From positions 186,001 to 250,000 of the forward strand of contig JALBYC010000013.1 of NCBI GenBank assembly GCA_023212645.1: 64,000 nucleotides of DNA, given 5' to 3'. Below the pieces are notes generated by a model. That model saw only the letters and a program-made list of their open reading frames with translations. It did no database searches and was not told the origin of the DNA. Numbering within the stretch: position 1 is the first letter of the stretch; every line of letters starts with the position of its first letter. The translations under genes were made by a program, and so were the position numbers. The DNA is from Farysia itapuensis (lineage: Eukaryota > Basidiomycota > Ustilaginomycetes > Ustilaginales > Ustilaginaceae). Of the stretch, positions 49,332-59,014 are shown piece after piece.

Positions 49332-52300
49332 TCAGGTGTGGAGCTTGTACGGCTGGTAACTTGGGGGTGTGTCGAAGAGGAGCTTAGCGATATTCGGGTC
49401 GGTTGATGCTTTCGATGTGTAAGCATTGGGCTGATCAGCGTCAGGCTGTGCGGTGACGGTGATGTTGCCATTTTGGGAGGTGGCCGCGGGCGGACTGAGG
49501 GAATGGTTCGACGACGCGCGAGACGAGGAAGCAGAAGTGTCGTCCGCAGAAGACGAGGTATAAGCCATGGCTTGGGCAGAGCTTGCACACAGCGGATGGA
49601 GGAAGAACGCAGGGTCTGTGGCAGCCCCTGAGGTCATCGACGGCGAAAATGGAAACATGCCGGGCGTCGGACCATTCTGCCCAAACTCTTGCCACAAGAA
49701 GGACTCGCCACTCGAAGACGACATAGGCAGAGCCGAAGACGGAGTGCTTCCGACCTTCGTGACAAAAGGCTCGCCTGAATCCAAAGAGGAGTTTGGGACT
49801 GCGTCTTGCTCGCCGAGGATCTTGAGGCACGACTGCCAAATGTCCTCGGACATGGTCGTTGGTGGGATGATGGCTTGTGATTCGGTGCTCTCAGTAGAGT
49901 CAACATTCATCATTTGATCGTGTGTGTCCGCGAGGAATTGATCGATCGCAGAGGTGGAGATGTTGACGGATGCAGGTGTTGCATTCTGCTTGAGCGGCGA
50001 GTGGGCCTGTAGCAGTCGCTTGGTCTCGATACAAGCATCATTGGCCATGGGCGATCTGTTGCAGAGCTGCTCGAGTGCCCAGATGCATTTCTCTACTCGA
50101 TGTTGAGCGCACTGCAGCTCCTGCCATTTGTTCTCGGCTGCGAGCCCAGCCAATGTCCTGATCTCGGATTTGGCAACAGCAGAAATAGAGTGACAGGTGA
50201 TCTCCACCCATGGATCAGTGTGCAGGACTGTGCTGTCTGTCGCTTCGATAAAGTCAAATGGCGACGGGGAGGTTGACTTTGAGCTCCGCAGGGTAGAGTG
50301 CTGAATTGCGTGAATTAAGGCAGCCGTCTGGTTGCACACGTTCGAGCGAAGCTCAGAAAAGACTTCTTGTGTGTTGTGGAACGGACTTGCGGCGGATCGA
50401 TCGACGGATTGGACCAGCTCGATGAACAGGATAGCTGCCAGATTCCATTTCGTCAGAGTGATCGTGTACCATGACTGGACAGAATGTGGAAGGTCGGCAT
50501 GGTTGGCTACGCAGCTTGCAAAGAACGGCGCAAAGGTGTCATCCCAATGTCGGATCACAGAGAACATGTGTGTGATTTGACGCTCGATTTGGTCGCTAGG
50601 CGATTGTCGCCAGTATGCAGCTTGCAGACGTCCGACATGGCGGAACAAAAGCACTTTGATAGGTGTGGCGTAAGCGAGAGTTCGGAGTGCATCAGTCTCG
50701 CTGCATGGCCAGGCTTTCATAAAGGTACCCTTGTTCCGCTGACTGTTGGCAGGAATGACTTCGTCAAAGATCCTGCGCATGGGTCGCTGCGGTGACCCGA
50801 AGCCGAAGCCGTCATCAACAGCACCTCCTTGTTGATCTGGACGGTGCGCGAACAGCGATTGATCCGCTAGGTCAGTATCTTCGTCACTGATCACAGGGTC
50901 GTGCTTGCGTAAGACAGCAATCTCAGTGTCCATCATGACGCCAAGCCAGAAGAGATTGTGGTAGGTCTTTTCGAGGAGATTGGCTTCGGCGCCTCGTCGA
51001 GCCACCTCTTGCGTGTCGAGACTGGGACAATCTGTAGCCCAAGGGTCAATGCCTCGACGATGAAGCTCCTGGATCTTTGTGCGGAAGGACTTGAGTTTGC
51101 GCATTGCAGCCGCCAACATCATTGTACTCGCTTCCGCAGGACCTTGCCAAGAGCTTGAGTCTAGCGCGCTGTTTTCGTTGAGGGAAGGTGGATCGAGGTG
51201 CGAGAGTGGTTCCATGTCTGCTTTGTTCCAGTGGTCGCCTTCTGGCACTTCTCTTGGTTTCTCGGTCCATGCAAAGAGAATGAGAGCAAAGACAATGCGG
51301 AAAGACCAGGCGTCAGCAGCGTCCATCAGCTTATCTCTAGCCCGTTTCCACAGAGAAAGGCGAATGCGAGCCTCGTCCGGTCTCCAGGCACCAGCAGATG
51401 CTTGCGACTTTTGATTTTGTCTGTGACGAGGCCATTGGGCAGCATAGGCCAAGAGGACAGCATGATAGGCTTCAGATACCCGCTTCTCTGCGTTTTCCCC
51501 GCCGACGGTAGGCTTGAAGAAGCGCTTGGAAGCTTGATCCAGTACACAGACCTTCTGGTTGAGTGAGATAGCGCCGGATGAGTTTTCGAAAGAATCAGCG
51601 GATAGCAAGTAGGGTGTTGTGGCATTTGTGACCCACACCTTGAAAGCAGATTCTGCAGCACCTTGATAGACACCGAGTAGGTCCGAGTTGAGATGCAGAC
51701 GGTCAACACTATCGCTGAGGCGGACATTCGGCGAAGTGCCCCAGATGTCAAAACCGAGGAAGTCGAAAAGATCGCTGCTGCAAGCAGGCGCCGCTTTAGG
51801 GAAGGGAGATTGCTGGCGGCTGAGAACAAGGGATGAGGCGACAATGTCGTCTACACTTGACGCATCGGACGTAGTTCTGCGTTTCTTACGTGGGTGAGTG
51901 TCATCGCTCTGTTCGCTGTCTGCAGAAGTCGAGGCGGCTTCGAGATCTGGAAGAGATTGGTCGAATGAGAATGTCGGCTGGCATACTGGTCTCTTCTGTG
52001 ATTGGAGTGCCTCGAGCTCCTGTTGTTGCGAGTTGTCAGTTGCACTGTGCAAGCTCTCTGCAAAGGCTGCACCAGAAACGCCTCCGAGAGGAATGCCACC
52101 AAAGGCGTTTATGAGGCTGTTGAAGGTGCAGACCTGGCCCTTCTTGCGGCAATTGGTGCAGGCCACTCTGCTAGCGATGGCTTCGACGATGGTAGAGTAC
52201 TTGGCATCACACCCACGCTTCGCAGCTCGACAAGTATCGCAGTTGCGGTACATTTTCTTGCGCAAAGGCGCAGCAGTTTTGCTCTTGTCGCCGGCAGCAT

Positions 52301-52361
52301 CTGCGGAAACCATAGCATGGTCCTCCCGTTTTGAAGGCGAGGTAGCTTCAGCTTTGATCAT
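49332..52361 (-). CDS. Zn2Cys6 transcription factor with extended zinc-cluster loop
   Basis: A 1009-residue regulator. The cluster has cysteines 41, 44, 51, 68, 71 and 78 (CDTCRAAKRGC...CTNCRKKGQVC). The interval between the third and fourth cysteines is 16 residues (DAKYSTIVEAIASRVA), much longer than the usual 5-9, while the other spacings are normal. A stretch FNSLINAFGGIPLGG follows. A fungal-specific transcription factor domain-like region spans about 230-700 (KVWVTNATTPYLLS..., LFWLGVMMDTEIAVLR). The C-terminus is Ser/Thr-rich. Nuclear; targets unknown. The start MIKAEATS (ATG 52361) is chosen because the frame upstream is hydrophobic low-complexity with no family resemblance; 70 upstream codons are open and cannot be fully excluded. 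Confidence 0.82.
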   Translation of the reverse strand: MIKAEATSPSKREDHAMVSADAAGDKSKTAAPLRKKMYRNCDTCRAAKRGCDAKYSTIVEAIASRVACTNCRKKGQVCTFNSLINAFGGIPLGGVSGAAFAESLHSATDNSQQQELEALQSQKRPVCQPTFSFDQSLPDLEAASTSADSEQSDDTHPRKKRRTTSDASSVDDIVASSLVLSRQQSPFPKAAPACSSDLFDFLGFDIWGTSPNVRLSDSVDRLHLNSDLLGVYQGAAESAFKVWVTNATTPYLLSADSFENSSGAISLNQKVCVLDQASKRFFKPTVGGENAEKRVSEAYHAVLLAYAAQWPRHRQNQKSQASAGAWRPDEARIRLSLWKRARDKLMDAADAWSFRIVFALILFAWTEKPREVPEGDHWNKADMEPLSHLDPPSLNENSALDSSSWQGPAEASTMMLAAAMRKLKSFRTKIQELHRRGIDPWATDCPSLDTQEVARRGAEANLLEKTYHNLFWLGVMMDTEIAVLRKHDPVISDEDTDLADQSLFAHRPDQQGGAVDDGFGFGSPQRPMRRIFDEVIPANSQRNKGTFMKAWPCSETDALRTLAYATPIKVLLFRHVGRLQAAYWRQSPSDQIERQITHMFSVIRHWDDTFAPFFASCVANHADLPHSVQSWYTITLTKWNLAAILFIELVQSVDRSAASPFHNTQEVFSELRSNVCNQTAALIHAIQHSTLRSSKSTSPSPFDFIEATDSTVLHTDPWVEITCHSISAVAKSEIRTLAGLAAENKWQELQCAQHRVEKCIWALEQLCNRSPMANDACIETKRLLQAHSPLKQNATPASVNISTSAIDQFLADTHDQMMNVDSTESTESQAIIPPTTMSEDIWQSCLKILGEQDAVPNSSLDSGEPFVTKVGSTPSSALPMSSSSGESFLWQEFGQNGPTPGMFPFSPSMTSGAATDPAFFLHPLCASSAQAMAYTSSSADDTSASSSRASSNHSLSPPAATSQNGNITVTAQPDADQPNAYTSKASTDPNIAKLLFDTPPSYQPYKLHT

Positions 52362-53156
52362 GATGGGCTGACAGTGTCTCGGTATCAGGCGTGGTGACAG
52401 GGTTGCACAGACAATAAGCTTTCGGTGGTCAAAGGCAAACTTTGAAGGTAAAGTCAGAGTGCAAACGACGAGGACCAGGGCAAAGGCAGAGTCTGATGGA
52501 GGCAAACGAGGAACACGTCTCAAATGAAGTGCGACGTCGTGCAAGAGATATATAAGGTGCTGCAGCATCAAGAGGGTCTAAAAAATTGCGGGGTAAGACG
52601 GACTGACGGGGTGCAGCAGCAGTCATTGTTGGCAAGGGCGCATGGTCAGAACAAGCCACCGCCAGCAGTAGCAGCAGCAAATCTCAGCATGTCAGGGCTC
52701 ACGCCTGCACAGGCCGAGACCCAAGGAAAAGTCAAAAGAATCACACGGTCTGTCGAGATGCTTCCTCATGTTTGGCAGGTCAGCCGGACCCCTTTGAGCG
52801 CAAAGCCAGGTCACAGTCCAGTCGCATAATAAGGACCAAACGGCATTCGAGCCCAACTCATGCTGCGCAAGCGAGCGGTGTTTAAGTGCGTCCAACTTTT
52901 TGGACCGACTTACGGCTAATCCATCCTTGCTTCTAGCAGCAACAGGGGAAGGCATTACGAATCGGAATACAAGTAATTAAAATTTGCCCATGAGAGCCTG
53001 GCTTGCTGTATTCTATTTTTGACCTGTAGCCGCTGTAGGCAGCACTGCCGAGTGCGGCAGTCTCCCGACTTTTGACAAGCTCCCTGCCGACCCTGCAAGA
53101 TTGGCCCCCCCCCCGATCTGTATTCCCCGATGCGCTTCCGCGGCTTTGCACGTTGC
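52362..53156. other. Upstream region of the Zn2Cys6 gene
   Basis: 795 bases between two minus-strand genes. A TATATAA at about 52547-52553 (TTATATATC on the minus strand) lies about 190 bp upstream of the Zn2Cys6 start and could be its TATA box. CAG/CAGCAG repeats occur near 52610-52680. A run of ten C at 53105-53114 lies just beyond the 3' end of the next gene. Confidence 0.4.
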
Positions 53157-55040
53157 TCATCGAGCCTTCTTCTGGGGTTTGGCATTGTTGGCGGTGGTCT
53201 TGCGCTTCTCGGCAGTGTGATTGATCTTGCTTCGTTCGGCTTCAGCCAGTCGATCCACAACAAACTTTAGCACTCGCCGTTGATCCAAAAGCACCCGCTT
53301 CTCGCCCAAACGAACAATCAATGCCCTGCGATGATGTGCCGACTGTACCTCGCTACGTTTTGTTCCGTACAGCTTAGCCTCCTCAGCCTCGGCAAGCAAA
53401 GTTGGTTTGGCGTTGGCGTCGTCACCATATGCTTGAAGCCGCAGATCAATGGCATCCATGAGAATTTGAGCTACCGACACTTTGATTGGCTGGCCCTTTT
53501 GGGTTGTCAAGTGTTCCTCCTGTGCTTCAATTCGGGCACTTGGCCCTTTGCCTCTGTCCTTTGCTTTATCGAACGAGTCGCGCGACATGCACAGGATCCG
53601 AACGAGTGCAGTCATTTCTTCGGAAATTCCGCCTCCCGTCGCTGCAGATTTAAGTTCGCGTGCCGAGGGTCGTTCCGGTTGTGGACGATGAGGCGCTTTT
53701 GCTCCAGGCATGAACAGATAGCTGAGCACCAGAACTTCGTCGATTCCTAGCGAGGAGCAAGCCCATTCCAGTCGCTCGGCAAGATCCTTCCTGACCTCGT
53801 CAGCGTTCATCTTCAGCGTACCCGTGAGCGCGTTGGTAGCAGCTTGAACCACGTATTTTGCATCCATCTCCACCACATCGTTTCCATTTGGCTCGTCTAC
53901 ATGGCCGTAGCGTCGTAGCAAATCGCTGTTCGGAGGATCGGCATACGTGTTGAAGATCTGATCGCCCTTCTCAATGTCTTTCGTCGCACGCATCTCGAGT
54001 ACTTGTGACTTGTAGAACAGTCGTGCATTGTCCGACTCAAATCGTGCGTTCAACATGTCGGCCATTGGCGTCATACTGATGTCGACGACGTTCTCAGTCT
54101 CTTCTTCTTCTTCGCTGTCATCGTCGCTGTCGTCATCGTCATTGCGGGATTCGTCGTCTATTGTGTCGGCTGTCTGATTTGAAATGTCACCAGCGTCGTC
54201 TGCAAGTGGTCCCTGTTCTGCTTCGTCGCCCTCTCCTGCGTCTTCGAGCACCTCCTGATCAGACTCGTCGTCTTCATCCTCCGAATTCATTCCAACTGTT
54301 TTGCCTTCGAGTCCGCGCTGCCTTGTCTTGACATGGAAGCTCCGGCTCAGCACCCTCGAGCCCATCACATGATACGTTTCTAGGCTGTACCATTTGGCGA
54401 CCTCTTGCTCCAACTGTTCCGAATCCGCCCCGTCTAAGAAAACTTGATGAAGAGCGCGAATGTATGGTAAAGCCTTGTTTGAGTAATCTGACTCCACTTC
54501 TTTGCGGGCGATCTTGTCCATGATGGAAGTACCTTGAAGATGCTGTAGTTCCTGTTCAGACCAGAACATTGGCGTGCTGAATTCCGTCGGCATGATATCA
54601 AAGTACGGTCCCCAGGTCTGATCTTTGAGCGAGCTTGGCGTGATCCTGCTGTCAACATCCTCCATAGAAACATCGCCCTGGTTCGTGCTTAATGGCGCTA
54701 CATTTGCACGTCGACGTTCAAACATCATAGCAAGGATCAGGGGCACCCAGCCTTGCTTGCTTATTTCTGCCCATTTTGGTACATCTGATCCAGCGCCAGT
54801 CTCTAATTCGGCATCCTGACAGCGCTGTGCGAGGGTTGAGGTCGCTAGGTTGAGCAGCACTGACCGAGGGATGACAAACAGGGTTTCGCCGGCCTTGATG
54901 GGGTCCAGGGCGACCATGCCTCTGCCCATCCCCTCAACCGGCTGAATTCTGCATCTTGAGTCTAGCTTTCCGCCAGATTGACGAAACCAGCTCAGGAAGC
55001 GAGCCTCGTCCTCAGACGTTGTCTGGCTCTCGTCATTCAT
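53157..55040 (-). CDS. SET-domain protein lysine methyltransferase, Rkm4/SETD6-like
   Basis: A 627-residue protein. The SET domain begins after residue 10 with FLSWFRQSGGKLDSR and GMGRGMVALDPIKAGETLFVIPRSVLL (cofactor-binding start), continues to MTPMADMLNARFESDNARLFY, and ends with IFNTYADPPNSDLLRRYG, the tyrosine-bearing motif. A Rubisco-LSMT-type substrate-binding region follows (about 380-560). About 80 very acidic residues (EDAGEGDEAEQG..., DDDDSDDDSEEEEETE) are inserted inside the SET domain. Yeast Rkm4 methylates ribosomal protein L42; SETD6 acts on NF-kB RelA. The lysine-rich C-terminus (KRKTTANNAKPQKKAR) may be a nuclear signal. The start ATG at 55040 (MNDESQTT) is chosen because upstream frame lies in the TSC13 promoter. 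Divergent from TSC13. Confidence 0.82.
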   Translation of the reverse strand: MNDESQTTSEDEARFLSWFRQSGGKLDSRCRIQPVEGMGRGMVALDPIKAGETLFVIPRSVLLNLATSTLAQRCQDAELETGAGSDVPKWAEISKQGWVPLILAMMFERRRANVAPLSTNQGDVSMEDVDSRITPSSLKDQTWGPYFDIMPTEFSTPMFWSEQELQHLQGTSIMDKIARKEVESDYSNKALPYIRALHQVFLDGADSEQLEQEVAKWYSLETYHVMGSRVLSRSFHVKTRQRGLEGKTVGMNSEDEDDESDQEVLEDAGEGDEAEQGPLADDAGDISNQTADTIDDESRNDDDDSDDDSEEEEETENVVDISMTPMADMLNARFESDNARLFYKSQVLEMRATKDIEKGDQIFNTYADPPNSDLLRRYGHVDEPNGNDVVEMDAKYVVQAATNALTGTLKMNADEVRKDLAERLEWACSSLGIDEVLVLSYLFMPGAKAPHRPQPERPSARELKSAATGGGISEEMTALVRILCMSRDSFDKAKDRGKGPSARIEAQEEHLTTQKGQPIKVSVAQILMDAIDLRLQAYGDDANAKPTLLAEAEEAKLYGTKRSEVQSAHHRRALIVRLGEKRVLLDQRRVLKFVVDRLAEAERSKINHTAEKRKTTANNAKPQKKAR

Positions 55041-55201
55041 GTTCCCGGAGGCTTTAGTGGAGCATGTTTGCACCAGATCTTCTTGACAAAAATTACAGCT
55101 TTCGGAACTCGGAATTCGGACTAAATTCCGTGCGATGTCCTGACCAGCCGGAGTGGTGACCGTGCTCAAGGTTTCCCACACACTAACTCTCCCTCCCAGC
55201 A
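55041..55201. promoter_or_regulatory. Shared RKM4-like / TSC13 promoter with CGG-CCG palindrome
   Basis: 161 bases between divergent starts. A perfect inverted repeat CGGAATT (55110-55116) / AATTCCG (55124-55130) with a 7-base spacer gives CGG-N15-CCG, the geometry of a site for a Zn2Cys6 dimer. A third TTCGGA copy lies at 55101-55106. Binding is inferred only from the pattern. Confidence 0.5.
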
Positions 55202-56134
55202 ATGTCGTTCAAGCTGACTGTCGAGAAGCGTACTGCTCCTGGAAAGCCAGCGTCGAAGGCCTTTCCCTTGACCGTCTCGGTCGCTTCGTCCAAGGCAACG
55301 CTAGCTGATGTCAAGAAACAGATCGCTAGCTCGGCCAAGAAGCTCACTTTCGAAAGACAGCGCATCACGACCGAGGACAAAAAGCCACTGCTGGACGACG
55401 ACAAGTCTCTGTCAGAGCTTGGACTCAAGTCTGGCCAGACCGTGTACGTCAAAGATCTGGGACCTCAAATCTCGTGGCAGACGGTCTTCTTGACCGAATA
55501 TGCTGGTCCGATCTTCATTCATCCGCTGTTCTACTTTCTGGCACCCAAGATCTGGCGCCAGGACTTTGTTCCCTCCAAGATGCAAACCATCTCCATGCTT
55601 CTTGTCGTAGCTCACTACGTCAAGCGTGAGCTGGAGACTCTTTTTGTGCACAGGTTTAGCAATGCAACCATGCCGCTGTTCAACCTGTTCAAGAACTCTA
55701 CGCACTACTGGTTCCTCTCAGGCTTCCTGTTGGCACCGTTTGTCTACTCGCCCTACTTTTCCGCCGCAAGAGTGGCCGGCGGGATCCAGTCCAACGACAC
55801 GTTCATTTACACTTTCGCCGGCATCATGGTCGCGGCCGAGTTGTGCAACGCCTACTGCCATGTAATTCTCAAGAATTTGCGCCCGCCCGGAACGCGTGTG
55901 CGCAAAGTTCCCCGTGGCTTCGCCTTTGAACTGGTCAGCTGCCCCAACTACTTTTTCGAGTTTGTAGCCTGGTCCGCTTTCACCGTGCTCACGCTCAACC
56001 CGGCCAGTGCGCTCTTCGCCGCCGTCTCCACCGGTCAAATGTGGGTCTGGGCCGTGAAGAAGCACAAGACCTACAAGAAAGAGTTTGGCAAAGACTATCC
56101 CCGCCGCAAGGCCATGTTCCCCTTCATTGCCTAA
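55202..56134 (+). CDS. TSC13: Very-long-chain enoyl-CoA reductase
   Basis: A 310-residue ER membrane enzyme that performs the last step (trans-2-enoyl-CoA reduction) of very-long-chain fatty acid elongation, supplying C26 acyl chains for ceramide. The N-terminal 85 residues form the ubiquitin-like domain of the family (SELGLKSGQTVYVKDLGPQI ends it). The steroid 5-alpha-reductase-type membrane domain follows, with several hydrophobic spans from about 98 to 280, the RPPGTRVRKVPRGFAFELVSCPNYFFE active-site region (the Tyr in CPNY is the candidate catalytic residue) and WVWAVKKHKTYKKEFGKDYP. The length equals yeast Tsc13 (310 aa). With LAG1 and LCB3 in the same window this is the third sphingolipid-related gene. 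Confidence 0.95.
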   Translation: MSFKLTVEKRTAPGKPASKAFPLTVSVASSKATLADVKKQIASSAKKLTFERQRITTEDKKPLLDDDKSLSELGLKSGQTVYVKDLGPQISWQTVFLTEYAGPIFIHPLFYFLAPKIWRQDFVPSKMQTISMLLVVAHYVKRELETLFVHRFSNATMPLFNLFKNSTHYWFLSGFLLAPFVYSPYFSAARVAGGIQSNDTFIYTFAGIMVAAELCNAYCHVILKNLRPPGTRVRKVPRGFAFELVSCPNYFFEFVAWSAFTVLTLNPASALFAAVSTGQMWVWAVKKHKTYKKEFGKDYPRRKAMFPFIA

Positions 56135-56210
56135 GTTTTGCCACAATGCAAGCTCTCGAACGAAATGCAATGACAGATTGAAACATGTGTATCGAATCGT
56201 GAAACGACCG

Positions 56211-58802
56211 TCAGCAGTAGGTGGGGCGTGAAACGCGATGATAGTCGAGCAGCTGCTCCGGGGACCCGTAAACAACACGAAGAGGATTCTCGAGTTCTTC
56301 CAACTGGTACACTTCCTCTTGCCACTGGTGAGCAAGTCTACGTCGACGCGGGCTATCGACATCTACGTCATCATGGTTCATAGAAGAGCCAGAGTCATCG
56401 TCGTCCATGCTACTGCTGTCGGAGCTAGACGCAGTGTCAGCATTGTCTGAAAATTTGGATGACAGAAATACGGCATCGGTGCCTGATTCTTGAGCTTTGA
56501 GGCTAACACCGACCCTGCCTCCGTGCGAGAGGTGTATTAAGAAAGCCTGAACACGGCAGTAAAGTGTATCGAGACGAGAGACCAGACCACCGTACCGCAA
56601 CTCGAGCGTCTCCCATCCATGTGGCTTATACATCGACATCCACATTTGACGATGGTAGTGCCAACATCGCTCCGCAGAGTCTCTGCACTTTTTCAGCCGT
56701 TTGTGCAAAGTACGTAGCTCCGACCAGTTTCCAGCAACGTACGCCTCGTGGAGACGCTGCCTCAGATTTGCCTTGTGTGAGAGGGTGGTAGCTAGAAGAA
56801 GAGGAAGCTGTAAACGAGCATTGAAAGGGTGATCTTGCAGAATGCGGAGGACGTTTGTATGACGGCGATCCTCGACACCGGACAGCCAAGATGTGCCAAA
56901 AAGCCCGGTGGAGCTGCTTAGATGTGCGTCGGGCTGTACAGATTCCATCGTCACTCCTTCGACTCGATCTGCTAAGGTATGTGCAAGCTGACGGTAGTGC
57001 TCTTCGGCATCAAATCCAGAGGCCACCAGCGTCGGCTCCACAAAGCTGTGTACAGGATCTTGCCAGAGCATCCATTTACTAGTGTTGGGCGCAAAGTGAA
57101 TCTTGTCGTCCAGTACTGTGCTGGAATCGCTGCCCGAGTGACTTGTATTGTCGAGTCTAGAAGCCAAGACAAAATCCTCCCAGTTGCCTCCGACTAGAGC
57201 GTCAAATTTGCTACTGAGGCTCTCGTCGGATGGAGACACGGAGGACGGCGAATACGCTTGCTCGGCGTAGAATATCCAAGCCGGCAACGATGACCACAGA
57301 TCGACTTCATTCCCTTCATCGCCCCATATGGTCAGCATCACGTGTCGCACAGTAGGGCATTGCTTTGCCGCTGTCAGGTTTGCTGCTGTAGTCTGAAAGG
57401 TGAAAGGCAATGCGGTCCAGAATCTGGACCAGGTCCAAGACCCAGATGCAACCCAAGGGCTGGCGCCACGGAGCTGCTCATGACTCTTTATACGTGTCTG
57501 ATAGCTCGAGGCCTGAGTGTGATAGTAGTCCCAATAGACAAGATCTACGCCTTGCGGAATACCTCCGGCGTTCTCGACATCTTGCTCCACAGGTCTGTCA
57601 GAGTCGTAGTAGCCGGTGAGAGAATTGTTCCGTGCGGACAGACAGAAAAGCATATCGGACCAGATCAACGGCAATAGCTGCATTGACTGACACAGCTCTG
57701 TAACTTTCGACAAATGTTGTGCAAATACTTGACTAGCTGTCTTGCCGTTTTGATGGCCGTAGATTGAGTAGTATCGACCGTGTGCCAAGCCATGCGTTTC
57801 ATCCATCCCAAGGTGAATCTTCTTGCTGCGAAAAGGTGCCGATGCCGCCTCAATCATCTTTTGGAGCATCTTGTGTGTCTCTGGCGATTCGGCCAGAAGA
57901 ACCTCTGCGGTATCACGTAGGCCAAGATAGCGTGGCCACTGCAACATCTGGCCCAAATGTCCGAGAGTCTGAATGCAAGGAATAACCTCAATGCCAAGCG
58001 CGTAAGCGTAGTCATCGATTTCCCTCAGCTCGGCCTGAGTATATGCACCACGCATATAGCCAAAGAAGGGCTCGTTTGGAATTTCGTAAGTGTCTTCTGT
58101 GTACAGCTGCAGCATATTGTATCCGAGCAGCGCCAACCTAGTAAGGAGATACTTGACAGAGGATACCTTGAGTACGCCATTGCGCGAACAGTCGATCATA
58201 GTCCCAATAGTGTCGAATTGAGCTGACTGTGCTTGATTGAGTAATGCGTTTGCTTTCGTGGGAGACAGATACAGTGTTCGAGCGGCGTCTGATGCTGACC
58301 CAAGGGGTGACGCGAAGAGATGGGGATGCAAATCGTCAGCCTCACTCGTATAGGATCGCGCTAAGATGCGCTTCGGAACGGACAGAACATGTCCGAGTGC
58401 ACGGAAGGCGCTATGAAGATGTCCTTGGTGATAGGTGATCTGAACGGCAAATGGCTCTTGTACCTCCAGCTCTCCAGACGAGTCGATTGGAGCGAACGTT
58501 GAGGAGGAAGAGCGGCAAGACCATTCTAGTGGGGTCTGAGACGACGACACAACAAACTCAACATTCCAGTTCCAGACAGGGAGCGCTCTTGAGGTACTTG
58601 CATTGACGTGCTGTATTGATCCATCGGCAGGAACAGGTGCGCCATCAGGGCTAAATTCGAGCAGATGCTTGTGGACGTGGTGTCGTTTGATTTCCGCTAA
58701 GCCACAGGCCAGCTCTTCAGGGTGCGTTCCGATGTGAAGGCGAATGAGCGGCACATGAGACAGCGGTATAGCCTCCTGCGGCGCCATGGAGAGGTCTCTC
58801 AT
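56211..58802 (-). CDS. Glycoside hydrolase family 20 (beta-N-acetylhexosaminidase-like)
   Basis: An 863-residue protein with a GH20 (beta/alpha)8 barrel at about residues 195-560. Key pieces are MIDCSRNGVLKVSSVKYLLTRLALLGYNMLQLYTEDTYEI, IPCIQTLGHLGQML, and HLGMDETHGLAHG with the catalytic Asp-Glu pair (D334, E335) needed for substrate-assisted catalysis of terminal GlcNAc/GalNAc. The sequence resembles the hexosaminidase D group: there is no signal peptide, so it is probably intracellular. The C-terminal 300 residues are helical with acidic serine-rich DDDDSGSS near the end. ATGs at 58802 (MRDLSMAPQ) and 58787 (MAPQEAI) are both possible starts; the longer is given. A frame without ATG continues to 58865. 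Confidence 0.82.
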   Translation of the reverse strand: MRDLSMAPQEAIPLSHVPLIRLHIGTHPEELACGLAEIKRHHVHKHLLEFSPDGAPVPADGSIQHVNASTSRALPVWNWNVEFVVSSSQTPLEWSCRSSSSTFAPIDSSGELEVQEPFAVQITYHQGHLHSAFRALGHVLSVPKRILARSYTSEADDLHPHLFASPLGSASDAARTLYLSPTKANALLNQAQSAQFDTIGTMIDCSRNGVLKVSSVKYLLTRLALLGYNMLQLYTEDTYEIPNEPFFGYMRGAYTQAELREIDDYAYALGIEVIPCIQTLGHLGQMLQWPRYLGLRDTAEVLLAESPETHKMLQKMIEAASAPFRSKKIHLGMDETHGLAHGRYYSIYGHQNGKTASQVFAQHLSKVTELCQSMQLLPLIWSDMLFCLSARNNSLTGYYDSDRPVEQDVENAGGIPQGVDLVYWDYYHTQASSYQTRIKSHEQLRGASPWVASGSWTWSRFWTALPFTFQTTAANLTAAKQCPTVRHVMLTIWGDEGNEVDLWSSLPAWIFYAEQAYSPSSVSPSDESLSSKFDALVGGNWEDFVLASRLDNTSHSGSDSSTVLDDKIHFAPNTSKWMLWQDPVHSFVEPTLVASGFDAEEHYRQLAHTLADRVEGVTMESVQPDAHLSSSTGLFGTSWLSGVEDRRHTNVLRILQDHPFNARLQLPLLLATTLSHKANLRQRLHEAYVAGNWSELRTLHKRLKKCRDSAERCWHYHRQMWMSMYKPHGWETLELRYGGLVSRLDTLYCRVQAFLIHLSHGGRVGVSLKAQESGTDAVFLSSKFSDNADTASSSDSSSMDDDDSGSSMNHDDVDVDSPRRRRLAHQWQEEVYQLEELENPLRVVYGSPEQLLDYHRVSRPTYC

Positions 58803-59014
58803 GAGAGTAAGACGACATAGATAATAGCAGGTGCTGCATACAAACGTACCGAACGGCCTCGGCAATCAAATCGGCTCTCCAACATCGCCAAATTAATTCG
58901 CCGAGCCTTGTTAGACTCCGAAGATAACGGAGAACGCGAATATACGCGAATCTTCTCAAAATTGCTCTTGGTCGCTGGACGGGCTTAAAACGACAACCAT
59001 ACTTGCCCTTCACG
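58803..59014. promoter_or_regulatory. Shared promoter GH20 / MMS19
   Basis: 212 bases separate the divergent starts. No TATA box or repeat stands out. Confidence 0.3.
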
